This document shows, piece after piece, positions 1 to 8,753 of a stretch of DNA of 64,000 bases. The position numbers were made by a program, and so were the translations under genes. The notes beneath the pieces are model-generated. The model worked only from the letters and a program-made list of their open reading frames with translations. It did no database searches and was not told the origin of the DNA. The DNA is from an uncultured Eudoraea sp. (GTDB taxonomy: Bacteria > Bacteroidota > Bacteroidia > Flavobacteriales > Flavobacteriaceae): positions 310,001-374,000 of the forward strand of contig NZ_CANLGX010000003.1 of assembly GCF_947490415.1 (NCBI RefSeq), written 5' to 3'. Numbering within the stretch: the first letter of the stretch is position 1; each line of letters opens with the position of its first letter.

Positions 1-911
1 ACCATGCCCATGGAGATTTTCCACATGATATCATTGAAGTAGACCCACATTTGGTGGAATCCTTTCTAGGCCGCATTGAAGATCCTCAAAAGGGGGAAAA
101 CGAGGACTTAAATATTATTGATGATCCTGCCTTTAGGGTGATCATGGTCTTAGAAACCTCCGATTACCTTCACAGGTTAGATACGCATCAGCTAAGTATG
201 TTCACTCAGAAATTTCATCGTAGTGTTGCGAAATCTGTTAATCACTTTGAAGGAAGTATCGTTCGGGAAAATGACAAATCATACTTAATTTCTTTTAAAT
301 CTGTCACCAATGCAGTATTATGTGCTTTGAAGATCCAGGAAAGTTTTAAGTACAGCTATCCCAAATTGGAAAGGGATAATCAGCGCCTCAAAATAGGTAT
401 ATGCACAGGTGCTCCTGTAACAGCAAAGGATGGTTTCTTTTCAGAATCTATTTTTTTAGCAACGCAGATGTGCGAAATTATCCAGGGCCAAATCGTTATT
501 TCTCCTTCTGTAAAGTCCTTGTATGAAAATGAAAATCGAAATGCTGTCATTGACGATCAATTAATCAGAACCTTGACTCCTAAAGAGGTACTATTTGTTA
601 CTCAATTGGTTGAATTTTGTGAACGTACCTGGAATAAATCAAATTTCAATATACTCAACCTTAGCAAAGAACTTGGGCATAGTAAATCTCAATTATACAG
701 AAAAGTTAAGAAACTAACCGGTAAATCACCAATCACCTTTATTAGAGAATACCGGTTGCATAAGGCATTGGAGCTAATACATAACCAACAGGGAAATATT
801 TCTGAAATTGCATTTGAAAGTGGATTTAATAGTCCCGCTTATTTTTCAAAATCTTTTTTAGAGAAGTTTGGGATCCTCCCCTCAAAATATGCACAAATGT
901 ATCAGAGTTAA
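1..911 (+). CDS. DUF4242 / cyclase-like / AraC-type regulator, 5' end cut by window
   Basis: The reading frame is open from base 3, so the gene begins left of the window; a TTG at 51 is not the true start. The first visible codons read HAHGDFPHDIIEVDP, which resembles the end of a DUF4242 (nickel-binding-like) domain. Roughly visible residues 40-165 resemble a class III nucleotide cyclase fold (LKIGICTGAPV, then QIVIS), but I see no metal-binding Asp pair, so it is probably a non-catalytic sensor. Residues from about 205 to the end form an AraC-type double helix-turn-helix ending in YFSKSFLEKFGILPSKY. It is probably a transcription regulator, and the haemoglobin/oxidase genes begin 112 bases downstream. 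The architecture is recognised from Bacteroidota; the ligand is unknown. Confidence 0.82.
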   Translation, partial: HAHGDFPHDIIEVDPHLVESFLGRIEDPQKGENEDLNIIDDPAFRVIMVLETSDYLHRLDTHQLSMFTQKFHRSVAKSVNHFEGSIVRENDKSYLISFKSVTNAVLCALKIQESFKYSYPKLERDNQRLKIGICTGAPVTAKDGFFSESIFLATQMCEIIQGQIVISPSVKSLYENENRNAVIDDQLIRTLTPKEVLFVTQLVEFCERTWNKSNFNILNLSKELGHSKSQLYRKVKKLTGKSPITFIREYRLHKALELIHNQQGNISEIAFESGFNSPAYFSKSFLEKFGILPSKYAQMYQS

Positions 912-1023
912 AATTTTCTTCTTTTAAGACCACGATGCATTAAAAGTGTAATTTTTTGGATTAAAATTGGTAATCTGGGTGTTTTAGTCTCTTTAACTTT
1001 ACGAGATAACCAAAACAATTAAG

Positions 1024-1398
1024 ATGAAAACAACACTTTTTGAAAGATTAGGAGGAACAAAAGGCATTTCGATGATAGTGGATGATGCTGTTGATGCCCA
1101 TATGAACAATCCGGCAGTGAATGCCCGGTTTTTGCCACTAAAAGAGCAACCCGAACGCCTTGCGGTGATAAAGCAGCATACTATTGAATTTTTTAGCGCT
1201 GGTAGTGGGGGGCCTTCGGTATATAACGGGCAAGATATGGTAACTGCACATAAAGGCATGAATATTAGTCTTGGCGAATATATGCATGTAATTGATGATA
1301 TTTTTGTGGCCTTAGATAAAAATGGCATTAATGATGAAGCCAAAAAGGAGGTACTCTACATTCTATGGTCCTTAAAGGGAATGATACTTTCCAAATAA
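1024..1398 (+). CDS. Group 1 truncated haemoglobin
   Basis: This 124-residue protein has the length of group 1 (trHbN) truncated haemoglobins. The N-terminal FERLGGTKGISMIVDD is the typical opening, and TAHKGMNIS places the proximal haem-ligating His at about residue 76, followed by the helix-G EYMHVIDD segment. The family binds haem in the cytoplasm and handles oxygen or nitric oxide. The gene ends 41 bases before the likely start of an FAD-linked oxidase on the same strand, so the two are probably co-transcribed. It lies downstream of the AraC-type regulator, a plausible controller. Family assignment is firm; the physiological ligand is inference. Confidence 0.9.
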   Translation: MKTTLFERLGGTKGISMIVDDAVDAHMNNPAVNARFLPLKEQPERLAVIKQHTIEFFSAGSGGPSVYNGQDMVTAHKGMNISLGEYMHVIDDIFVALDKNGINDEAKKEVLYILWSLKGMILSK

Positions 1399-1439
1399 AA
1401 TATAACAACCAATTAATAACTAAAACAATTTCAAATACA

Positions 1440-2837
1440 ATGGAAAAAAAACAAACTATTAAAGATTTAGCAACTTCATTAATCGAAGAATTTAGCTCGC
1501 ATCTTAGGGGAGAAATTATACAGGCCTCGGACCCCGAATACCAGGATGCCAGAAAAGTATATAATGCAATGATTGATAAGCATCCGGGAATGATCGTACG
1601 CTGTGTAGACGTTGCAGACGTGATGGCTTGCGTAAATTTTGGCAGGGAAAATAATCTATTGGTTGCCATCAGGGGAGGTGGTCATAATGGCGGAGGACTT
1701 GGGCTTTGCGAAGATGGACTAGTCATTGACTTATCTGGACTAAAGAGTGTACGGGTGAACCTGGCAGATCAGACAGTACGCGTTGGAGGTGGAAATCTTT
1801 GGGGCGAAGTAGACCATGCAACACACCCATTCGGTTTGGCAGTACCGGCTGGTATTATTTCAACAACTGGTGTAGGTGGATTAACTCTTGGGGGAGGAGT
1901 AGGCCATCTTTCCAGAAAATACGGTCTGACCATTGATAATCTTTTAGAGGCAGATATGGTTTTGGCAGACGGTTCCTTTGTTACGGTTAACAAGAATCAA
2001 AATGAAGATCTTTTCTGGGCTATTCGCGGTGGTGGTGGAAACTTTGGGGTGATAACATCCTTTAAATTCCAGGCACATCCTGTAAGTACTGTAATTGGTG
2101 GACCTACCTTATGGCCAATAGAAAAAACAGAAGAAATTATGTCTTGGTATCATGATTTTATTTTAAATGCACCCGATGACTTGAATGGTTTTATTGCTAC
2201 CATGATTATCCCCGGACCACCTTTTCCTGAAGAATTGCACAATAAAATGTTTTGTGGCATCGTATGGTGTTATACAGGTGACCCCTCCAAGTTTGATAAA
2301 CTATTTCAAGAGGTAAGGGACAAAAACCCCTTATTTGAACATGTAGGGGAGATGCCCTATCCTTCTATACAAACTCTTTTTGACGGATTAATGCCGTCTG
2401 GAATGCAATGGTATTGGAGGGCAGACTTTTTTAATGATATTAACAAAGAAGCAAGGGCTGTTCATTTAAAATACGGTTCCAGTATCCCTACACCCTTGTC
2501 GCAAATGCACCTGTATCCAATTAGTGGCGCAGCCAGCCGGGTTGGTAAAGAAGATACGCCATGGGCTTATAGAGATGCAAAATATACAGGCGTAATTGTC
2601 GGAGTTGATCCTGATCCCAATAATGCCGAAAAAATTACCCAGTGGTGCAAAGACTATTGGGAAGCCCTACATCCATATTCTTCCGGTGGTGCTTATTCTA
2701 ATTTTATGATGGACGAGGGTCAGGAAAGGGTTCAGGCCAGTTATAAACACAATTATAATCGATTGTCCGAGATTAAAAAAAGGCATGATCCAAACAATTT
2801 CTTTAGGGTAAACCAGAATATAAAACCCAAAGCTTAA
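1440..2837 (+). CDS. Berberine-bridge-type FAD-linked oxidase
   Basis: I choose the ATG at 1440 (465 residues) because an in-frame ATG at 1365 would overlap the haemoglobin gene and add a non-homologous N-terminus. Residues about 50-220 form a PCMH-type FAD domain: RGGGHNGGG carries the His (about residue 82) expected to be covalently attached to FAD, and VGGLTLGGGVGHLSRKYGL is the second FAD-contact segment. That segment has no Cys where bicovalent members have one, so single His linkage is expected. The C-terminus (HDPNNFFRVNQNI) is a typical BBE tail. These enzymes oxidise alcohols, sugars or aromatic compounds; the substrate cannot be read here. No signal peptide is seen. Confidence 0.87.
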   Translation: MEKKQTIKDLATSLIEEFSSHLRGEIIQASDPEYQDARKVYNAMIDKHPGMIVRCVDVADVMACVNFGRENNLLVAIRGGGHNGGGLGLCEDGLVIDLSGLKSVRVNLADQTVRVGGGNLWGEVDHATHPFGLAVPAGIISTTGVGGLTLGGGVGHLSRKYGLTIDNLLEADMVLADGSFVTVNKNQNEDLFWAIRGGGGNFGVITSFKFQAHPVSTVIGGPTLWPIEKTEEIMSWYHDFILNAPDDLNGFIATMIIPGPPFPEELHNKMFCGIVWCYTGDPSKFDKLFQEVRDKNPLFEHVGEMPYPSIQTLFDGLMPSGMQWYWRADFFNDINKEARAVHLKYGSSIPTPLSQMHLYPISGAASRVGKEDTPWAYRDAKYTGVIVGVDPDPNNAEKITQWCKDYWEALHPYSSGGAYSNFMMDEGQERVQASYKHNYNRLSEIKKRHDPNNFFRVNQNIKPKA

Positions 2838-2901
2838 AACAGGTTTTCAAAAATAGTTATATCCAGATCTGTTGAATTGAATAATGGATGTAAGACAATT
2901 A

Positions 2902-2940
2902 GGGGAAGATGAAGTACATGTCATTTCACTTCCCCATTTT
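2902..2940 (+). terminator. Likely rho-independent terminator
   Basis: GGGGAAG at 2902-2908 pairs with CTTCCCC at 2929-2935, and GAA/TTC extends the stem past a small bulge. A short run of T follows. It lies 65 bases after the FAD-oxidase stop and would close the haemoglobin/oxidase unit. Confidence 0.65.
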
Positions 2941-3101
2941 TGACTAATAAAATTTACTGCCACTCCTTAATTTATTGAAGCAACTACTTGTTATTGAAGC
3001 TGCTTTATCAAATATGTGCAAACCCCGGTTTGGCATAATTATACTTTAAGCATTTTATACTATATTTATTAGGATTTGAATATTCAACTCAAACAATATA
3101 G

Positions 3102-3551
3102 ATGAATCAAACTGCGCTTGAAAAAATAATAAGTTCCCTATTTGAGAATTTAGAAGAAGAAATCCTTAGCTACCAAAACAGCCCTGAAGACTGGAATATA
3201 TCAGATGGAAATGTAGCCATCTGTATAATAACAGAAGATGGCCGGGTTTACGGCAAACTATTTGGAGTCGATAAGATAAAAAGACGGCAATTTTTTAGCG
3301 TCGCCTATAAAAAGGCAAGTCAGGTTTGGATTACGGGGCAACGAACAGGCGACTATGAGAAAATAGTTTTTGGAGGAGAAATGGACCCTGAAGATTCACC
3401 CATAGAACTCCCGGACCTTATTGGATGGGTAGGAGGGCAACCCATCAAAATTGAGGACACACTATTATCTGTTGGATTTAGTGGTTTTAGGGGATTTAAC
3501 GATCTCGATATTGTTCAAAAGGCGGTGGAAAAAGTTATGCTTACTCACTAA
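3102..3551 (+). CDS. GlcG/HbpS-like (Haem_degrading family) protein
   Basis: The 149-residue product matches the GlcG/HbpS fold in length and pattern: an N-terminal helix, a central ITEDGRVYGKLFGVDKIKR sheet, AYKKASQVW, and a Gly-rich GWVGGQPIKIEDTLLSVGFSG ending typical of the family. Members bind haem or unknown small molecules and often sit in catabolic operons. No signal peptide is visible, so it is probably cytoplasmic. The next gene starts 7 bases after its stop, which argues for an operon with the CBM6 lipoprotein and URO-D-like gene. Function is not known beyond the family. Confidence 0.75.
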   Translation: MNQTALEKIISSLFENLEEEILSYQNSPEDWNISDGNVAICIITEDGRVYGKLFGVDKIKRRQFFSVAYKKASQVWITGQRTGDYEKIVFGGEMDPEDSPIELPDLIGWVGGQPIKIEDTLLSVGFSGFRGFNDLDIVQKAVEKVMLTH

Positions 3552-3558
3552 CCCGCAC

Positions 3559-4263
3559 ATGACACAAAAAGCTGCTTCTCTGACTAATTTTTTTGCTTTA
3601 ATTTTAATCCTTGGTTCTTCATGTAAAAATTTATCTAAGGAGGAATTAAATTCAGCCTACTCTGATGATAAATACAAGCAGGGTGTTCAAACCATCCCAG
3701 GCAAATTACACTGTGAATATTACGATCTGGGAGGCGAAGGAATAGCTTATCATGATACAGACTCTGTCAACAATGGGAGCGGAAACCTTAATAAAGGATA
3801 TGATTATCTAAGCGCCTTCAGAAAAGGGGAAGCTGTAGATATTTCTTATACAAAATTTCACATTAGCAGTGATAATTCAAAATATAATCTTGTGCAGCCT
3901 GAGGAGGGGCAATTATATGTTGGCTGGACGGAACCAGGTGAATGGACAAGATATACTGTGGATGTGAAAGCCACAGGGATCTACCAAATTGGATTAATGT
4001 ATACAGCAAATCAAGACGGAAAAATTAGCATCACAACAACTACCGGAGAAGAATCCGGTCCTCTGCAAATTAAATCTACTTATGATGCTAATGATACAAT
4101 CGCCTGGCGGCAATGGCACCATTGGAACTATACCCAAGAGCTTGGCGAGATTGAGCTTAAAAGCGGCATACAATTACTCACTTTGCATACCCTTGAAAAT
4201 GGACGGATGAATTATGATTATCTCTCCTTTGAACTTAAAAAAACAACTAGCAAGAATTCATAA
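3559..4263 (+). CDS. CBM6-like carbohydrate-binding lipoprotein
   Basis: The start at 3559 gives a 234-residue lipoprotein precursor with a hydrophobic signal and a lipobox ending at Cys 22 (LGSSC); the longer frame from 3451 would overlap the upstream gene. The mature part reads as a family 6-like carbohydrate-binding beta-sandwich: an early CEYYDLGGEGIAYHD segment, GEWTRYTVDVKATGIYQIGL, and a closing NYDYLSFEL, all characteristic of CBM6/CBM35-type domains. No catalytic domain is attached, so it probably captures or displays a polysaccharide at the cell surface. It lies between the GlcG-like and Tat-exported URO-D-like genes in an apparent operon. Confidence 0.78.
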   Translation: MTQKAASLTNFFALILILGSSCKNLSKEELNSAYSDDKYKQGVQTIPGKLHCEYYDLGGEGIAYHDTDSVNNGSGNLNKGYDYLSAFRKGEAVDISYTKFHISSDNSKYNLVQPEEGQLYVGWTEPGEWTRYTVDVKATGIYQIGLMYTANQDGKISITTTTGEESGPLQIKSTYDANDTIAWRQWHHWNYTQELGEIELKSGIQLLTLHTLENGRMNYDYLSFELKKTTSKNS

Positions 4264-4280
4264 TTTTAAAATTCTGATTT

Positions 4281-5345
4281 ATGGACATACAAACAATTAA
4301 AAGAAGGGATTTTGTCAAATCCCTGGGTCTTATCTCAGCTGGAACATATGCATCAGGTCTGGGAGCTTTTAGCCTGGGATCCTGCGAGTCTGCACCTGTA
4401 TTCAATAAAAGGGAGGCTGTTTTAAATCTGTTGACTTCAACCGGAAAGCAGGACTATATCCCAAGCGGATTTTTCGTTCATTTTGGCGAAGGGTATCAAT
4501 GGGGTGATGCTGCGGTAGCCAGGCATCTCGAATATTTTAAAGCTATTGATATGGATTTTATCAAAATCCAGTATGAAGCGCTGTTTCCGGCAATCGATAC
4601 CATAAAAAAACCGCAAGACTGGGCTAATATGCCCTTTTACGGGAAAGACTATTACGAAAAGCAGCTTTATGTGGTTAAGGAACTTGTAAAACAAGGTAAA
4701 AAGTTAGCTCCTGTCATTGCCACTTTTTATTCCCCTTTTATGTGCGCCGGTCACAGTGTTACAAGCCAATTGGTTACCGAACATTTAAAACAAGATCCTG
4801 AGAGTGTTATAAAGGGTCTTGAAATTATCACAGATAGTGTAATGATCTTTTTGAAAGAATGTATAAAAATAGGTGTCGATGGTTTCTTAGCTCCAACACA
4901 GGGCAATGAAGCCTTTAGGTTTCAGGATCCGAACATATTTTTGGATTATATTAAGCCTACGGATATGGTGGTGCAGAATGAAATTAATGATAACTGTATC
5001 TGCAATGTTTTACATATTTGTGACTATGAAGGACCTTATGACGATTTAAGTCCATTTATTGATTATCCCGGTCATATCGTGAATTTGAGTGATATCGTTG
5101 CCGGCAAAAGGGTTCCGTTAAAAGAACTGTATTCCATGTTCGGTGAACGCCCTATAATGGGCGGCTTGGAGAAAAGGGGGCCTATCCTGACCGGTACTGA
5201 TCAGGAGATACAACAACAGGTAGCCGCAGTTCTTAAAGAAGCTCCGGATCGTTTTATCTTAGGCGCTGAATGTGCTTTATTAGGGAAGGTAGATTGGAAA
5301 AAAGTGCGAACCGCTGTAGACGTGGGTCATGCTATTAACAACTAG
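4281..5345 (+). CDS. Tat-exported uroporphyrinogen-decarboxylase-like protein
   Basis: The N-terminus carries a twin-arginine motif (KRRDFVKSLG, residues 7-16) and a Cys at about 35 (LGSC), suggesting a Tat-exported lipoprotein. The remainder (to residue 354) looks like the URO-D TIM-barrel superfamily, with NVLHICDYEGPYDDLSPF near residue 245 and RPIMGGLEKRGPILTG. Real haem-pathway URO-D is cytoplasmic; this superfamily also includes corrinoid/thiol methyltransferases, and exported members are uncharacterised as far as I know. The gene lies 17 bases after the CBM6 lipoprotein and 72 bases before an aldo/keto reductase, suggesting a role in periplasmic substrate processing rather than haem synthesis. 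Confidence 0.72.
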   Translation: MDIQTIKRRDFVKSLGLISAGTYASGLGAFSLGSCESAPVFNKREAVLNLLTSTGKQDYIPSGFFVHFGEGYQWGDAAVARHLEYFKAIDMDFIKIQYEALFPAIDTIKKPQDWANMPFYGKDYYEKQLYVVKELVKQGKKLAPVIATFYSPFMCAGHSVTSQLVTEHLKQDPESVIKGLEIITDSVMIFLKECIKIGVDGFLAPTQGNEAFRFQDPNIFLDYIKPTDMVVQNEINDNCICNVLHICDYEGPYDDLSPFIDYPGHIVNLSDIVAGKRVPLKELYSMFGERPIMGGLEKRGPILTGTDQEIQQQVAAVLKEAPDRFILGAECALLGKVDWKKVRTAVDVGHAINN

Positions 5346-5417
5346 TGATTATTCTAACAATTTTCAATTTACTTTAGAATTTAAGTCAAAAATTACGATA
5401 ATAACAGCTTTTTATAT

Positions 5418-6410
5418 ATGAAGTATACAGCGAACAACGATCGGTATAAAAAAATGAAATATAACCGTTGTGGAAACAGTGGTTTGCTTCTGCCTGCTAT
5501 ATCCCTGGGGTTATGGCATAACTTTGGAGGTATAGATGTTTATGAAAACGGGAGGGAAATGGTTTGCAGGGCATTTGACCTTGGAATAACACATTTTGAT
5601 CTTGCAAATAATTATGGCCCGCCCTATGGGTCTGCGGAAGAGACCTTTGGCAAAATTCTAAAGACCGATCTGCATTCTTATAGAGATGAAATGATCATCA
5701 CCTCAAAAGCGGGTTATGATATGTGGCCCGGACCTTATGGCGAGTGGGGCTCCAGAAAATATTTAATCGCTAGTTGTGATCAAAGTCTTAAGCGCATGGG
5801 ACTGGAGTATGTAGACATTTTTTATAGCCACAGACCAGATCCAAACACTCCATTAGTTGAAACTATGATGGCGCTTGATCAAATCGTTAGATCAGGAAAG
5901 GCTTTGTACGCAGGTATATCTTCCTATAATCCTGAGCAGTCTCAGCAGGCAATAGATATATTAAAAGACCTGGGTACGCCCTGCCTGGTGCATCAGCCGT
6001 CTTACAGCATGTTCAACAGATGGGTAGAAGATGGATTATTGGATGTGCTCGAAAAAAATGGTGTTGGTTCTGTAGTATTCAGTCCCTTATTCCAGGGGCT
6101 CTTGACAAATAAGTACCTTAAGGGGATTCCGGAAGGCTCCAGGGCATCAAAAGCGGATAGCTACCTGCAATCTGCAGATATCACACCAGAAAAGATAACC
6201 AAAGTTAAAAGACTAAATGAAATCGCAGAATCCAGAGGTCAAAAAATGGCTCAAATGGCGCTCGCCTGGGTTTTAAGAGACAAAAGAGTTACTTCGGTAA
6301 TAATAGGTGCCAGCAAAGTATCGCAAATAGAAGATGCCGTTGGTATTCTTGATAAAATGGAATTTACAACGGAAGAATTACAATTGATTGAAGAAATATT
6401 AAGGGATTAG
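5418..6410 (+). CDS. Aldo/keto reductase, YghZ/Gpr-like
   Basis: This 330-residue cytoplasmic protein aligns from its first residues with the YghZ (L-glyceraldehyde 3-phosphate reductase) type: TANNDRYKKMKYNRCGNSGL, then SLGLWHNFGG. The aldo/keto reductase catalytic set is visible as Asp 61, Tyr 66, Lys 97 and His 138 (THFDLANNYG, ITSKAGYDMW, IFYSHRPDP). The C-terminal VIIGASKVSQIED is the NADPH-phosphate binding loop. It reduces a carbonyl with NADPH, but the natural substrate is uncertain. It is the last gene of the GlcG/CBM6/URO-D-like group and converges on an outer-membrane protein gene only 16 bases away. Confidence 0.85.
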   Translation: MKYTANNDRYKKMKYNRCGNSGLLLPAISLGLWHNFGGIDVYENGREMVCRAFDLGITHFDLANNYGPPYGSAEETFGKILKTDLHSYRDEMIITSKAGYDMWPGPYGEWGSRKYLIASCDQSLKRMGLEYVDIFYSHRPDPNTPLVETMMALDQIVRSGKALYAGISSYNPEQSQQAIDILKDLGTPCLVHQPSYSMFNRWVEDGLLDVLEKNGVGSVVFSPLFQGLLTNKYLKGIPEGSRASKADSYLQSADITPEKITKVKRLNEIAESRGQKMAQMALAWVLRDKRVTSVIIGASKVSQIEDAVGILDKMEFTTEELQLIEEILRD

Positions 6411-6426
6411 TGAGATTTGCCTCCTT

Positions 6427-6927
6427 TTAAAACTCGAATGTGTGCAAGAATCCGAGGGAGACTGTATTCCAGGTTCTGTTTTCTAATTGTATTCCGGTAT
6501 AGGACAGGTTAATTTCAGTCAAAGGCCCAATTAAATAACCAATTATAGGTCTGTAATAAATACCTCCATCATTACCTTTATTTAATCCAAGGCCATATCC
6601 GCCTTCAATTCCAAAGGAGAATGAATTGGATGGCCAAATTCTTACCGAAGCGGCAAGCGGTACAAATTGAACATCAGTTAGTCCAGAAACAATTACATCC
6701 GATTGAAAAGATTCTTTAAATCCATAAATAAGTCCCGTACTTATTCCCAGGTCCACTGTTTCTCCCAAAGCCCACATATATCCAAGGTCCAAACCTGCCA
6801 TAATGCTTATTTGATCATTAAAATCATCTATAGGCAAACCTGCGTGAATTCCTAACTTTAATCCTTCTTGCGCATACAATCCCATTATTGAAAATGTGAA
6901 TGCAAACGCCAAAATTATATTTTTCAT
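6427..6927 (-). CDS. Small outer-membrane beta-barrel protein
   Basis: I place the start at 6927 (166 residues) because a clean signal peptide, MKNIILAFAFTFSIMGLYAQ, begins there; a longer in-frame extension to 6999 looks non-coding. The mature sequence alternates hydrophobic and polar residues in about eight short strands with many Gly and aromatic residues (LGISTGLIYG, FGIEGGYGLGL) and ends in a terminal Phe (LHTFEF), the usual BAM recognition signature. It resembles OmpW/OprF-like or generic porin-family barrels common in Bacteroidota. No specific function can be read. Confidence 0.75.
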   Translation of the reverse strand: MKNIILAFAFTFSIMGLYAQEGLKLGIHAGLPIDDFNDQISIMAGLDLGYMWALGETVDLGISTGLIYGFKESFQSDVIVSGLTDVQFVPLAASVRIWPSNSFSFGIEGGYGLGLNKGNDGGIYYRPIIGYLIGPLTEINLSYTGIQLENRTWNTVSLGFLHTFEF

Positions 6928-7333
6928 TTGTACTGACTTTTTATTGTACAACGCCAAATCTAGCAGCTTCTTCAAAGTAGTTGCTATTTTTGTTGCCAAA
7001 CAGACCTATATGGTTGTGAAAATCGAATAATATTCCTTTTAGACCAACACAATTGCTGTAATTGTAATTAATACTCCTAACTCTTATGTTTTATATATGA
7101 AAATACTCGCTAGAGTTTTGATATGATATGTGCAGTATTAAAAAAAAAAAACATATTTTCATGATTTATTAAGAACCGAATTTTTTATATCCACCGTTTC
7201 GATAGCTTTAATTATGTCAAACTGTTTGTCGGAACACACAAATCGGGAAATAGATAGTTCAGTTTTTCAATAAACCCCTAAATTTACAGTCCAAGACTAA
7301 AAAAAACAATACGCGAATAAACCACCAAGGAAT
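6928..7333. other. Divergent intergenic region, 406 bases
   Basis: This stretch separates the barrel gene from the transhydrogenase operon, which are divergently transcribed. It is AT-rich, includes a run of 12 A around 7141-7152, and should hold both promoters. A TAAATTTA near 7275 could be a weak -7 box for pntAA. No gene, RNA or strong hairpin is visible. Confidence 0.5.
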
Positions 7334-8431
7334 ATGATAATAGGCATATTGAAGGAAACTCAAAAAGGCGAAAAGCGTGTTTCAATTTCTCCAAGAATTA
7401 CAAAACAATTAATTGATAAGGGTTTCGAGTTAATTGTGGAAAAAGATGCAGGCACTTATTCATCTTATAAGAATTCAGACTACAGGGAAGCGGGAGCAAG
7501 GGTAGAAAAGAGGGGTGTTGTCTTTAAAGACTCGGAACTTCTTATAAAAATTAATCCGTTTGATGAAGAAGATTTAAAATTAGTAGACAAAGGACAGGTT
7601 TTAATAAGTCAGTTGTTTCATAAATCCAACCCACAATTGATAAATTCAATTGCAGAAAAAGGAGCATCCTGTTTCTCTATGGATGCTATACCACGAATTT
7701 CAAGGGCGCAGGATATGGATGTATTAAGTTCGCAAAGCAATTTGGCGGGTTATAAAGCGGTTATTCTGGGAGCCTATGAAATGACTAAAATATTACCGTT
7801 GATGATGACTGCGGCCGGGACAATAAAACCAGCCAGGGTTTTGATTTACGGGGTAGGGGTTGCAGGATTACAGGCAATAGCTACCGCCAGACGTTTAGGT
7901 GCCATGGTTAAGGCTACAGATATTAGAATAGAAACCAAGGAGCAGGTAGAGTCTTTAGGCGCAAAATTTATTATGGTAGAAGGAGCCGTAGGTGAATCTG
8001 AAAACGGCTATGCCAAGGAAGCTTCCGAGGATTATGTTCAAAGACAAAAAGAAGCAGTTAATAAGTCTCTTTTTAAAGCAGATTTAGTTATTACCACTGC
8101 AGGTATACCGGGAAGAAAATCTCCTATTTTAATTACTGAAGAACAGGTGTTACAAATGAAAAACGGTGCCGTAATCATAGATTTGGCAGCTGCTCAGGGA
8201 GGAAATTGTGAAATCAGTAAACTGAATAAAACGGTAATGAGAAATGGCGTAAAAGTTATTGGCACCACCATTGCACCGGAAAGTGTTTCTACTAACGCCA
8301 GTGAATTGTATGCGAAAAATATGTACAATTTTATTATGCATCTGACCGAAGACACCAAATTCAAATGGGATCTGGAAGAACAAATAACAAATGAAACTTT
8401 AATTGTACATAACGGAATTATTCGAAATTAG
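7334..8431 (+). CDS. pntAA: NAD(P) transhydrogenase subunit alpha, NAD-binding part (PntAA)
   Basis: The 365-residue protein is domain I of the membrane proton-translocating transhydrogenase. It begins with MIIGILKETQKGEKRVSISP, contains the RISRAQDMDVLSSQSN loop (121-136) that contacts the nicotinamide ring of NAD(H), and a Rossmann GVGVAG at 173-178. Together with PntAB and PntB it transfers hydride from NADH to NADP+ driven by the proton gradient, supplying NADPH. The gene is separate from the membrane part, as in Rhodospirillum rubrum, rather than fused as in E. coli. It is 13 bases from the next gene start, so one operon is clear. Confidence 0.95.
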   Translation: MIIGILKETQKGEKRVSISPRITKQLIDKGFELIVEKDAGTYSSYKNSDYREAGARVEKRGVVFKDSELLIKINPFDEEDLKLVDKGQVLISQLFHKSNPQLINSIAEKGASCFSMDAIPRISRAQDMDVLSSQSNLAGYKAVILGAYEMTKILPLMMTAAGTIKPARVLIYGVGVAGLQAIATARRLGAMVKATDIRIETKEQVESLGAKFIMVEGAVGESENGYAKEASEDYVQRQKEAVNKSLFKADLVITTAGIPGRKSPILITEEQVLQMKNGAVIIDLAAAQGGNCEISKLNKTVMRNGVKVIGTTIAPESVSTNASELYAKNMYNFIMHLTEDTKFKWDLEEQITNETLIVHNGIIRN

Positions 8432-8444
8432 TAAAGCAAATAAG

Positions 8445-8753
8445 ATGAATGAATTGATAGAATTTATAAGTAATAATCTCGAAATTACATATATCCTAAT
8501 CCTTGCGATATTTGTGGGTATTGAAGTAATCAAGCACATCCCTTCAGTATTGCATACGCCATTGATGTCCGGTGCTAATGCACTAAGTGGTGTGGTGGTC
8601 GTAGGCGCCATATTAGTTATGCTGAATTCAGATCCGGAGGATTATCTGGCCTTGACCCTGGGATTTATAGCTGTAATTTTAGGAATCTTGAATGTTGTCG
8701 GTGGTTTTGCAGTTACAGGTAGAATGCTTCAAATGTTTAAAAAGAAAAATTAA
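8445..8753 (+). CDS. pntAB: NAD(P) transhydrogenase subunit alpha, membrane part (PntAB)
   Basis: I choose the ATG at 8445 (102 residues); the frame opens at 8403 but that would overlap pntAA. The protein is the short four-helix membrane domain of the transhydrogenase alpha subunit, recognised by GIEVIKHIPSVLHTPLMSGANALSGVVVVGA, split here as IEVIKHIPSVLHTPLMSG and the following ALSG. It forms part of the proton channel in the inner membrane with PntB. Its stop codon overlaps the pntB start by one base (TAATG), so translation is probably coupled. The length matches stand-alone PntAB proteins. Confidence 0.94.
   Translation: MNELIEFISNNLEITYILILAIFVGIEVIKHIPSVLHTPLMSGANALSGVVVVGAILVMLNSDPEDYLALTLGFIAVILGILNVVGGFAVTGRMLQMFKKKN

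Noticed and set aside
8399-8611. Minus-strand frame across pntAB
   Set aside because: It is antisense to a clearly conserved transhydrogenase subunit.
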